In this document: in pieces, positions 1 through 5,138 of the stretch
Layout of the letters: every line of letters starts with the position of its first letter
Numbering within the stretch: the first letter of the stretch is position 1
DNA from: an uncultured Veillonella sp.
GTDB taxonomy: Bacteria; Bacillota; Negativicutes; Veillonellales; Veillonellaceae
Assembly: GCA_900766125.1 (NCBI GenBank)
Contig: CAAFUD010000275.1
Coordinates: 1 to 5,138 of the forward strand
Reading direction: 5' to 3'
Length of the DNA: 5,138 bases
Position numbers and translations under genes: made by a program
The notes under the pieces: model-generated
What the model was told of the DNA's origin: nothing
Databases searched by the model: none
What the model saw: only the letters and a program-made list of their open reading frames with translations

Positions 1-456
1 AAAAATTTCAATATGTATTTAAAATTAAATAATAATAATTCTACACATACATCTATAATAATAAAATTATAGTTACCATAAACCTACATAAAATAAGGAA
101 TTATAAGCATCTAGTTAGTTTGATATATATTAAGGTTATGTAAGACTTATATAAATATATATAGCTAAATGATGTTATATAAAAAGATAGTTGTATTAGA
201 TACTAAACATTATTTAAGAGCTTATATGTATATACACCTAAGGTTAATGATTAATAAGCTTAGAAAACATAATTTAAATATTTACATATATTAATTTTTA
301 TATAGTGAGATTAACTAGGTTACATAAATTAAATTAGAATTATAAGGTTAGATAAATTGAGTTAAATATTGTGTAATAGACTGGATTACATAATATGAAA
401 CGATAGGATCTGTTGATTGAGTAATTTAAAGGCTTATTTGGGTTGAAATGTAAATA
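1..456. other. AT-rich intergenic desert without a supported gene
   Basis: By hand count, bases 1-480 contain about 95 G or C, roughly 20%, far below the neighbouring genes. Stop codons are dense in all frames. The longest reading frame I found (172-294, plus strand, 40 codons) has no ribosome binding site. The octamer TAAGGTTA recurs at 131-138, 239-246 and 343-350, with close variants at 315-322 and 475-482. I see no tRNA, CRISPR, DnaA-box cluster or insertion sequence. The stretch may be a long 3' untranslated region of a gene to the left, a non-coding transcript ending at the 457-497 terminator, or simply degraded intergenic DNA. Confidence 0.6.
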
Positions 457-497
457 AACTAGCTTATAGATATATAGGTTAGTTTTTTATTTGTTTT
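457..497 (+). terminator. Plus-strand intrinsic terminator with no visible upstream gene
   Basis: AACTAGCTTATA (457-468) pairs with TATAGGTTAGTT (473-484) through 12 base pairs, two of them G-U wobbles in RNA, around a GATA loop. A T-rich tract (TTTTATTTGTTTTT) follows immediately on the plus strand, which is the arrangement of a Rho-independent terminator. The stem is AT-rich and therefore weak. No plus-strand gene is visible to its left, so the transcript it would end is unknown. Confidence 0.45.
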
Positions 498-499
498 TA

Positions 500-536
500 A
501 ATTACTTCCGATAACGATATATTATCGGAAATAATT
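500..536. repeat. Near-perfect inverted repeat, candidate tyrosine-recombinase (dif/lox-like) site
   Basis: The left arm AATTACTTCCGATAA (500-514) and right arm TTATCGGAAATAATT (522-536) are inverted copies matching at 14 of 15 positions, around the asymmetric centre CGATATA (515-521). No T-run follows the hairpin on either strand, so it is a poor terminator. Two 11-bp arms, ACTTCCGATAA and TTATCGGAAAT, around a short AT-rich centre recall Xer dif sites. From memory, the left arm shares ACTTCC and the terminal AA with the Bacillus dif left arm, and the right arm shares TTAT and AAAT with the E. coli XerD arm. A centre of 7 bp rather than 6 is atypical for dif. It could also be a plain hairpin or a regulatory palindrome. 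Confidence 0.45.
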
Positions 537-540
537 ATAT

Positions 541-568
541 AAAGAAAATTGGGCCTATATGGCCCAAT
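541..568 (-). terminator. Intrinsic terminator of the PAP2 phosphatase gene
   Basis: ATTGGGCC (548-555) and GGCCCAAT (561-568) form a perfect 8-bp GC-rich stem with a 5-nt loop. Read on the minus strand, the stem is followed by TTTTCTTT. It sits about 35 bp after the stop codon of the phosphatase gene, which is the expected place and orientation. Confidence 0.8.
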
Positions 569-602
569 CCCTTATATTATATAGTTTTTTAGCTATTTAA
601 GC

Positions 603-1220
603 TTATTTACGTTTAAATGTGTATGGTTCGTATTCTACATCATTATGACGGTTAGTCCACCAATTCCAACCGATTCTTGCAAGCTTCCATGCAATAAAGC
701 CTACGATGATTCCCAATACTAAGCCTGTTAATACATCTGTTGGATAATGTACAAATAGATATACTCTAGAAAATGCTACTACTAATGACCCAAGTAATGC
801 TATAATTCCCAAATATCGCTTCTGAGGCGCTATTTGACTCAAGCCTAGGTAAATGGTCATGGCAGATGCAAATGAACCAAAACTATGGCCTGACGGGAAT
901 GAATAACTATTTGCTTTTGGTAATGCAGACTCTAATGGTACTGTTACATTAGGAAAATCTACAAATGGTCTTAATCGAGCTACATGTGGTTTTAAACCTT
1001 GGTCACCAATGATAAATACAAATCCTAATGCAATTATTATCGCAACGCCTAATACACGATATTTTTTCTGTAACATCAATAATAAGGCAATGACAATCCA
1101 TAAGGCACCGCTGCCAGTAATTTTTGAAATAAATGCCATAATTGGTGTTAAAAAACTATATACAAGATGGTCATGTACATAGAAGATCAAGGAGTGATCA
1201 AATTGTAAGATTGTGTCCAT
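603..1220 (-). CDS. PAP2-family integral membrane phosphatase
   Basis: This 205-residue protein is a PAP2-superfamily lipid phosphatase, which removes a phosphate from membrane lipid phosphates. Bacterial relatives act on undecaprenyl pyrophosphate, phosphatidylglycerol phosphate or similar substrates; the exact substrate cannot be read from the sequence. All three catalytic motifs are present: K77-x6-R84-P85, P109-S-G-H112, and S151-R152 with H158 and D162. H112 and H158 would be the catalytic histidines. Hydrophobic stretches near residues 22-34, 37-50, 56-71, 113-128, 134-150 and 163-180 suggest about six membrane helices, and the tail from about 181 is polar. The length is normal for short members. 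The ATG start is supported by AGAGGA at 1225-1230, only 4 nt upstream. The gene lies downstream of the VanW gene on the same strand but is separated from it by a strong hairpin and has its own terminator, so it is probably its own unit. It resembles BcrC/YbjG-type undecaprenyl pyrophosphatases, but that assignment is inference. Confidence 0.9.
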   Translation of the reverse strand: MDTILQFDHSLIFYVHDHLVYSFLTPIMAFISKITGSGALWIVIALLLMLQKKYRVLGVAIIIALGFVFIIGDQGLKPHVARLRPFVDFPNVTVPLESALPKANSYSFPSGHSFGSFASAMTIYLGLSQIAPQKRYLGIIALLGSLVVAFSRVYLFVHYPTDVLTGLVLGIIVGFIAWKLARIGWNWWTNRHNDVEYEPYTFKRK

Positions 1221-1244
1221 AGTTTCCTCTTCTATTTTACTAAA

Positions 1245-1271
1245 TGATAATTACTGAGAATGATTGAGAAT
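1245..1271. promoter_or_regulatory. Three tandem 10-bp-spaced heptamers, possible operator
   Basis: The plus strand carries TGATAAT (1245-1251), TGAGAAT (1255-1261) and TGAGAAT (1265-1271), each starting exactly 10 bp after the last, so all face the same side of the helix. They lie between a candidate minus-strand -10 box and the ribosome binding site of the phosphatase gene. Direct repeats at one-turn spacing are typical of binding sites for response regulators of the OmpR/PhoB type. The heptamer also recalls the Fur half-site TGATAAT, but the inverted second half is poor. The bound protein is unknown. Confidence 0.35.
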
Positions 1272-1273
1272 AG

Positions 1274-1279
1274 ATTATA
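1274..1279 (-). promoter_or_regulatory. Candidate -10 box for the PAP2 gene
   Basis: The minus strand reads TATAAT here, a perfect -10 hexamer about 45 bp before the ribosome binding site, with a predicted start near 1267. No convincing -35 lies 16-18 bp upstream. An alternative pair further up is TTGAGA (1335-1340) and TACAAA (1312-1317) with a 17-bp spacer. Either would leave the heptamer array at or just after the transcription start. Confidence 0.4.
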
Positions 1280-1353
1280 TCCTCAATATTCTGTATTGGA
1301 TTTCCATATACTTTGTAATATGTATATATTGGTTTCTCAATTACATCCAAATA

Positions 1354-1397
1354 ATAGCCTAAACTATTTATACCTCATGGTCAATAGTTTAGGCTAT
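1354..1397 (-). terminator. Strong hairpin after the VanW gene, likely terminator
   Basis: ATAGCCTAAACTATT (1354-1368) and AATAGTTTAGGCTAT (1383-1397) are perfect 15-bp inverted repeats. Inside the 14-nt loop, ACC (1372-1374) and GGT (1379-1381) can pair further. The hairpin begins about 18 bp after the VanW stop codon. The minus-strand tail is TATTTGG, a poor U-run, so termination may be partial or the hairpin may mainly protect the 3' end. It separates the VanW and PAP2 genes. Confidence 0.6.
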
Positions 1398-1415
1398 ATT
1401 TAATAAAATCTTTAA

Positions 1416-2756
1416 TTATGGTTTCTTTTTATCTGATTTTTTAGTTGAACCTTCAGGTGGCATTGTTATGATCGTATCTACTGGGTCATATACAGATTCA
1501 AAGGAATCAGTTTGTGTAACCCAGTTACCATATGTTATGGTTCTATACGTATTCATTGTTAAGCCTACATGCCCCTCTTGTACTTCTTTTTCTTTTAAAG
1601 ATGGATCTACGCGTGTAATTGTCTTATTTGGTATTTCACTACGATCACCAACTGAAATAGATACATTTTTAGGCTTGTCTTGAGCAGTACCTATAATATA
1701 GATGGTTAGTGTACCATGATTCATCACACTGAGAATATAAATGGATTGTTGGTATGGATTTCTAAACTTAAAGTCTAAATAGCCCCATGCTACTGTAGCA
1801 TCACGACCAGCTTGAATATATCCAACAGGTTCAAAGTGAGGTGTACGTTCTACAATATTCATGCCAGATAATAAGGCTGTATTAAATATGGTAGAACTTA
1901 CTTGGCAAATGCCACCACCAATACCTGGAACTAATTTACCATCAATCATAACAGGTGCATCATCATAGCCAGCCTCTGCAGTACGTTCACCTACAACATC
2001 GTTAAAGGAGAATACTGCACCAGGTTTAATTAGGGTACCGTTTATTTTATCGGATGCTAATTGAATATTATGGGTTCTACTTTCATTACCAGGATCATAC
2101 TCTGTAGTGTAAGAAGCTAATACAGTATTCAACGGTTTTAAATCGGCATCACTTACTTTTACAGTATTCTGTGTAGTAAATACCATAGATAAGGAGTTAA
2201 TACTATCACCGGCCTGCAAATCATCTTTTAATTTCTTAAGCGTAGCATCAATATCGATACGCTTACCCTCTTTAGCAGGATGTAATACAACTTGTCCATT
2301 TTCAATGGTAAGGTATGCATCATGTCCTGGTGTATCAATTGTTTTAGCCAATTCACTAAGATAGGTTTTATCTTTTACCTCATCAAGCTTATATTGTGGC
2401 TTAAAATGATGACCGTAGAATAAGGCATTAAATCGATTTGAAAGTAGTGTCCACATATTATCTTCATAGCCATATGTAGAAATAGCTTTTACCATAGCAT
2501 CTGTATCGATTTGGATCCCTAAATCATGATAGGTAGCTTGTTGTTTTTTATTATTGCCCATATCAATAGATATAGTTTGAGGAATTTTACTATTTAACTC
2601 TTGTAATCGAGCCTGTAATTCATTCTTAGGTGTATTAGATAGATCTGTATCATTGTAATATACACCATAAGAAATGTTTTCTGTTGGAATGTATGAACAG
2701 CCGCTCGTCCCCAAGAGGACAAGCATAGTTCCTACTAAAATATATTTCTTCGTCAT
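1416..2756 (-). CDS. Exported VanW-domain protein, probable lipoprotein
   Basis: This 446-residue envelope protein starts with a short signal segment (K3-K4, hydrophobic 5-16) ending at C20 in the context TSGC. That resembles a lipobox but has T rather than L at -3, so lipid attachment is likely but not certain. Residues about 25-205 look like the region that precedes VanW domains in many Firmicutes (peptidoglycan-binding-4 type; my family call is tentative). Residues about 216-345 are the VanW domain, with its hallmark G280-G-G-I-C284-Q-V-S-S-T289. Residues about 370-434 resemble a G5 domain, and the tail is lysine-rich. The family name comes from the accessory gene vanW of vancomycin-resistance clusters, but no van genes are seen here, so resistance should not be inferred. 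C284 is a plausible catalytic cysteine. The ATG start has GGGAGAG at 2767-2773, 10 nt upstream. The gene is divergent from the recombinase gene and its 3' end is marked by a strong hairpin. Confidence 0.9.
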   Translation of the reverse strand: MTKKYILVGTMLVLLGTSGCSYIPTENISYGVYYNDTDLSNTPKNELQARLQELNSKIPQTISIDMGNNKKQQATYHDLGIQIDTDAMVKAISTYGYEDNMWTLLSNRFNALFYGHHFKPQYKLDEVKDKTYLSELAKTIDTPGHDAYLTIENGQVVLHPAKEGKRIDIDATLKKLKDDLQAGDSINSLSMVFTTQNTVKVSDADLKPLNTVLASYTTEYDPGNESRTHNIQLASDKINGTLIKPGAVFSFNDVVGERTAEAGYDDAPVMIDGKLVPGIGGGICQVSSTIFNTALLSGMNIVERTPHFEPVGYIQAGRDATVAWGYLDFKFRNPYQQSIYILSVMNHGTLTIYIIGTAQDKPKNVSISVGDRSEIPNKTITRVDPSLKEKEVQEGHVGLTMNTYRTITYGNWVTQTDSFESVYDPVDTIITMPPEGSTKKSDKKKP

Positions 2757-2795
2757 TATTTATAAACTCTCCCGAATTAGTTATCATATTCTCTA

Positions 2796-2804
2796 ATTAT
2801 AGCA
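2796..2804 (-). promoter_or_regulatory. Extended -10 promoter of the VanW gene
   Basis: On the minus strand the sequence is TGCTATAAT: a perfect TATAAT (2796-2801) with the extended -10 TG one base upstream (2803-2804). The expected -35 position (2819-2824, CCATAG) is poor, as is common for extended -10 promoters. The predicted start near 2789 gives a leader of about 33 nt including the ribosome binding site. Confidence 0.55.
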
Positions 2805-2821
2805 TATTACGGTCTAATCTA

Positions 2822-2830
2822 TGGTACAAT
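2822..2830 (+). promoter_or_regulatory. Extended -10 promoter of the recombinase gene
   Basis: The plus strand reads TGGTACAAT: the -10 hexamer TACAAT (2825-2830) with the extended TG (2822-2823). The -35 position is not recognisable and falls on the VanW promoter's own TG element. The predicted start near 2837 gives a leader of about 26 nt. The ribosome binding site AAGGGTG (2852-2858) lies 4 nt before the ATG. Confidence 0.5.
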
Positions 2831-2862
2831 TATATTGATAATTTTAGGGATAAGGGTGAATT

Positions 2863-3873
2863 ATGTCAGAATCTAAGGAACAACAAAAACATTTCTATTT
2901 GCGTAATAATGATGCGCTTATGAATAGTACCAAGTTGTCTATGAAAGCTAAACAAAGTATATTGTTATCTAAGGCTGAGAATACTGTGGATGCTTACGAA
3001 TCAGATTGGGATGATTTCGTTGATTGGTGTACTTATCAAAAGGTACCTTATTTTCCAGCTACACCAGAAACAATTGTGAATTATATAAATGATCTTGCTG
3101 ATTATGCTAAGGCAAATACAATCTCTCGTCGTATTAGCGCTATCTCAGAGAATTATAATGCCTCTGGACATCGGGATAATCCATGTATGGCACCAATCGT
3201 AAAACAAGCGTTACGAGGGATTAGACGTTTAAAAGGTACATTTCAACAAGGTAAAACACCAGTACTATTAGAGGATATTGAAGATATTTTAGATTGTATG
3301 ACTAAACTAGATGTACCTGAATTACAGCTATTACGAGATAAGGCCATTCTTTTAATTGGTTTTATGGGTGCTTTTCGTCGTAGTGAAATTGCAGCTATTA
3401 CAGTAGAACATCTACAGTTTTCTCCACAAGGTGTTGAAATCTTTGTGCCATCCTCAAAAGCCGACCAAGAAGGTCAAGGTGCTGTTGTAGCGATTCCTCA
3501 TCTATCCGGTTCTCCTCTAGACGCGGTACGTGCTTTACAGCAATGGTTACGTGCCTCTGGTATTACTGAAGGTCCTATATTTAGAGGTTTTACTAAAAAT
3601 ATGTCACTTCGTAAAACAGGCATATCCGATAAAATGATTGCAGAAATTGTGAAGAAATATATTTCTCTCATTGGTCTTGATCCATCTATGTATGGAGCTC
3701 ATAGTTTACGTCATGGCTTTGCAACAACTGCTGCAGCTTATGGTGTGGAAGAACGTAATATTATGAGACAAACACGTCATCATAGTGTTAATATGGTTCG
3801 TCGGTATATTAATGAAGCCAATAAGTTTGTGGATAATCCTATTTCTACTATTTTTGAAAAACGATTTAGATGA
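2863..3873 (+). CDS. Cre-like tyrosine recombinase (site-specific integrase)
   Basis: This 336-residue protein should cut and rejoin DNA at specific paired sites through a phosphotyrosine intermediate. Residues about 33-125 form the helical N-terminal DNA-binding (SAM-like) domain. Residues about 133-325 form the catalytic domain. The visible catalytic set is complete: R172 in the GAFRRSE motif, probable K199 in the beta-hairpin, H280-x-x-R283, H306 (nine residues before the tyrosine, where Cre has a tryptophan) and nucleophile Y315 in the VRRYI motif. The usual Gly before H306 is Arg305. The HSLRHGFAT and MVRRYI segments resemble the stand-alone Cre-like integrases of plasmids and proteobacterial genomes more than XerC/XerD. 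ATG 2863 is chosen for its ribosome binding site. No excisionase, phage or conjugation gene adjoins it. It could be an orphan integrase, a DNA invertase or a resolvase; the substrate site is unknown. Its 3' end overlaps an opposing ORF and no terminator is seen. Confidence 0.92.
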   Translation: MSESKEQQKHFYLRNNDALMNSTKLSMKAKQSILLSKAENTVDAYESDWDDFVDWCTYQKVPYFPATPETIVNYINDLADYAKANTISRRISAISENYNASGHRDNPCMAPIVKQALRGIRRLKGTFQQGKTPVLLEDIEDILDCMTKLDVPELQLLRDKAILLIGFMGAFRRSEIAAITVEHLQFSPQGVEIFVPSSKADQEGQGAVVAIPHLSGSPLDAVRALQQWLRASGITEGPIFRGFTKNMSLRKTGISDKMIAEIVKKYISLIGLDPSMYGAHSLRHGFATTAAAYGVEERNIMRQTRHHSVNMVRRYINEANKFVDNPISTIFEKRFR

Positions 3874-4133
3874 TAATTATAAATCAGTTGATTAAGATAA
3901 TATCTATAAATCGTATTCATACATCCAGTTTTAATGGAACCCTCCTCAATAGAAAATTCGGCGTATGTACAATTTACTTTTGTCGGAGGCTTTAGATAAG
4001 ATATTTCACTAGTTATCTTAATTGTATAACCTTCAATAAATTTATCACTCTTATCCCTAAATTCCTCTATACGCATTATATCTTTTAAGTAGTTATAACA
4101 ACCTTGGTCCTTAGCACCTTGCTCCTTCAACAT
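3780..4133 (-). CDS. Small unrecognised ORF after the SUKH gene
   Basis: From the ATG at 4131-4133 this frame encodes 117 residues; a GTG at 4137-4139 would add two, and an ATG at 4074-4076 would give 98. None of these starts has a convincing ribosome binding site, though overlap with the end of the SUKH gene would allow translational coupling. I do not recognise a family. The part unique to this frame (3874-4110) encodes a mixed soluble-looking sequence with charged N-terminal residues. The last 94 bp run antisense to the recombinase's catalytic tyrosine region, so the C-terminal 30 or so residues are probably read-through rather than evolved protein. It may be a decayed or truncated small gene, such as a second immunity-type protein, whose original end was lost next to the recombinase gene. 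It may also be chance. Confidence 0.4.
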   Translation of the reverse strand: MLKEQGAKDQGCYNYLKDIMRIEEFRDKSDKFIEGYTIKITSEISYLKPPTKVNCTYAEFSIEEGSIKTGCMNTIYRYYLNQLIYNYHLNRFSKIVEIGLSTNLLASLIYRRTILTL

Positions 4134-5138
4134 ATACACTTACATATTTCTCTACTACTTTATTGTATTCTTTTGAAAACTCTTCTCTGCTATACGTATG
4201 TTTATTAAATACCCAATGGACTTCATCATATGTAGGATAGTTAACTTCTTCATATTCATTAATAGCTTCAGTATCTTTACGTTCTGTAGTATCTTTACAA
4301 TTTTTCTTATCGTAGAAATTTTCAATGGTTTCAAATATTACAGGATAATCCGCCTTGTACTCTTTTGGCTTAATTTGAGTTAATAGATATTTTACAACTT
4401 CACAACACCAACCAAGTTGTTTATCTAAGTGGTCTTCTTTTGTCATTTTCATGGCCGTCTCTATTAACTGTAAAGCTTTCTGTACATGTTCAGATTCGTA
4501 GCTTTCACCACATGCTAAAGACGCATGAGCATAGCCACAACGATAATACCAAGACCAATCACGATGTGCCTCATCTATACGATCAAATAACTCGATAGCC
4601 TCTTCTGGTCGACCATTATTGTTATACATACGTCCTAAGGTGCTTAGTAATATAGGCGACAAATTATCGATACCGATATTAGTTAACAGCTCCATAGTAC
4701 GATCAACATCTAGGTCCTCTTGTTCATTAAGGAGCTTAACCTTTTCCTCATCACTTAAAGATTGAAATTCTTCATCCGTAATCTCTTCAATACTGATATA
4801 TAAGTTCTTAATAAAGTCACCAAAGTTATCTGCTAACAGAGTGATTGAGTAATCACCTTCTTGGTCAACACGTACTACCTTAGGTTCACCAGTAGGACCA
4901 CACTCACGATAATCGAGGAAAATCATATCATGCCCACCAGAAATCGTATCGGCTACAACGATACCGATAGGAGGATACTCCCATTTAGAAATCCAAAACT
5001 CATTACCCATCTCACCTATAAGAGAGTATTTTTTATCTCTATCGATGCCATATATGCCTGTTACATATACACAGTCGCCATTATTATTTATAAAGCAGTT
5101 CTTATTCAATACACCGCCATTATGATTGTTAAGTAATT
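4111..5138 (-). CDS. SUKH (SMI1/KNR4) domain protein with TPR repeats, 5' end outside window
   Basis: The frame stays open to the right edge, so the gene is partial at its N-terminus. The TTG at 5107-5109 is not the real start: the nine codons before it read LLNNHNGGV, matching the conserved Leu-Leu and Asn-Gly-Gly of SUKH domains. Numbering from that TTG, residues 1 to about 103 complete the SUKH domain, with the typical VADTISGGHDMIFLDY and GEPKVV segments. Residues 153-181 and 185-222 look like two TPR-type helical repeats (GRPEEAIELF is the clearest). The remainder to residue 332 is charged and unrecognised. SUKH proteins are known as immunity proteins of bacterial polymorphic toxin systems and as general protein-interaction modules. 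The TPR part suggests partner binding. No toxin gene is visible, so an immunity role is inference. The protein lacks membrane segments and should be cytoplasmic. Its 3' end overlaps the start of the small ORF by about 23 bp. Confidence 0.85.
   Translation of the reverse strand, partial: LLNNHNGGVLNKNCFINNNGDCVYVTGIYGIDRDKKYSLIGEMGNEFWISKWEYPPIGIVVADTISGGHDMIFLDYRECGPTGEPKVVRVDQEGDYSITLLADNFGDFIKNLYISIEEITDEEFQSLSDEEKVKLLNEQEDLDVDRTMELLTNIGIDNLSPILLSTLGRMYNNNGRPEEAIELFDRIDEAHRDWSWYYRCGYAHASLACGESYESEHVQKALQLIETAMKMTKEDHLDKQLGWCCEVVKYLLTQIKPKEYKADYPVIFETIENFYDKKNCKDTTERKDTEAINEYEEVNYPTYDEVHWVFNKHTYSREEFSKEYNKVVEKYVSVYVEGARC

Noticed and set aside
172..294. 40-codon plus-strand ORF in the AT-rich region, basic product
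   Set aside because: No ribosome binding site, and an ORF of this length is not surprising by chance across six frames.
1..480. Replication origin in the low-GC region
   Set aside because: No DnaA-box cluster and no dnaA, dnaN or similar neighbour is visible.
1468..1683. Plus-strand 71-codon ORF inside the VanW gene
   Set aside because: Antisense shadow of a well-supported coding region, with no family signal.
2047..2062. Second partial copy of the 522-536 arm (TTATCGGA, then TAATT) in the VanW gene
   Set aside because: It lies in coding sequence, matches only 8 contiguous bases plus a shifted tail and has no opposing arm, so it is probably chance.
1416..2756. Vancomycin-resistance gene
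   Set aside because: Only the VanW domain name suggests it; no vanH, vanA/B, vanX or vanRS gene is present, and VanW domains are widespread in susceptible bacteria.
3997..4020. TAAGATA/TATCTTA hairpin as a terminator between the convergent genes
   Set aside because: Only 7 AT-rich pairs with a 10-nt loop and no T-run, about 125 bp past the recombinase stop and inside the small ORF.
4198..4383. Plus-strand 61-codon hydrophobic ORF
   Set aside because: Antisense shadow of the SUKH-TPR gene; hydrophobicity arises from complementing its acidic and lysine codons.
5107..5109. TTG as the start of the SUKH gene
   Set aside because: The frame is open upstream to the window edge and encodes the conserved Leu-Leu and Asn-Gly-Gly of SUKH domains before it, so the true start lies outside.
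4861..5136. Plus-strand 91-codon ORF
   Set aside because: Antisense to the SUKH domain, which has clear family motifs.

Overview
The window looks like the chromosome of a low-GC anaerobe of the Veillonella/Negativicutes type. The coding GC is moderate-low, the VanW-domain protein carries a lipoprotein-like signal, and the gene set is a PAP2 phosphatase, a VanW protein, a lone tyrosine recombinase and a SUKH-domain protein. No rRNA, tRNA, phage structural gene or transposase is present, so the genus is inferred from general character only.

Layout, left to right. Positions 1-600 hold no convincing gene. The first 480 bases are only about 20% G+C by hand count. The region ends in three hairpins packed into about 110 bp: a plus-strand terminator with no visible gene in front of it (457-497), a near-perfect 15-nt inverted repeat with a 7-nt centre that resembles a Xer/dif or lox-type recombination site (500-536), and the minus-strand terminator of the next gene (541-568). 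Two envelope genes follow on the minus strand: a PAP2-family membrane phosphatase (603-1220) and a 446-residue VanW-domain exported protein (1416-2756). A strong hairpin separates them, and three 10-bp-spaced heptamers lie upstream of the phosphatase.

A 106-bp divergent promoter region (2757-2862) separates the VanW gene from a plus-strand Cre-like tyrosine recombinase (2863-3873) with a complete catalytic set. Beyond it, convergent to it, lie a small unrecognised ORF (3780-4133) and a SUKH (SMI1/KNR4) plus TPR protein (4111-5138). The SUKH gene runs off the right edge, so its true start is not visible.

How the parts may work together: the phosphatase and the VanW protein both fit cell-envelope or peptidoglycan metabolism. 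The SUKH protein and the small ORF could be an immunity-type or accessory module. The recombinase stands alone. Whether it or the housekeeping Xer proteins act on the inverted repeat at 500-536 is the most interesting open question here.
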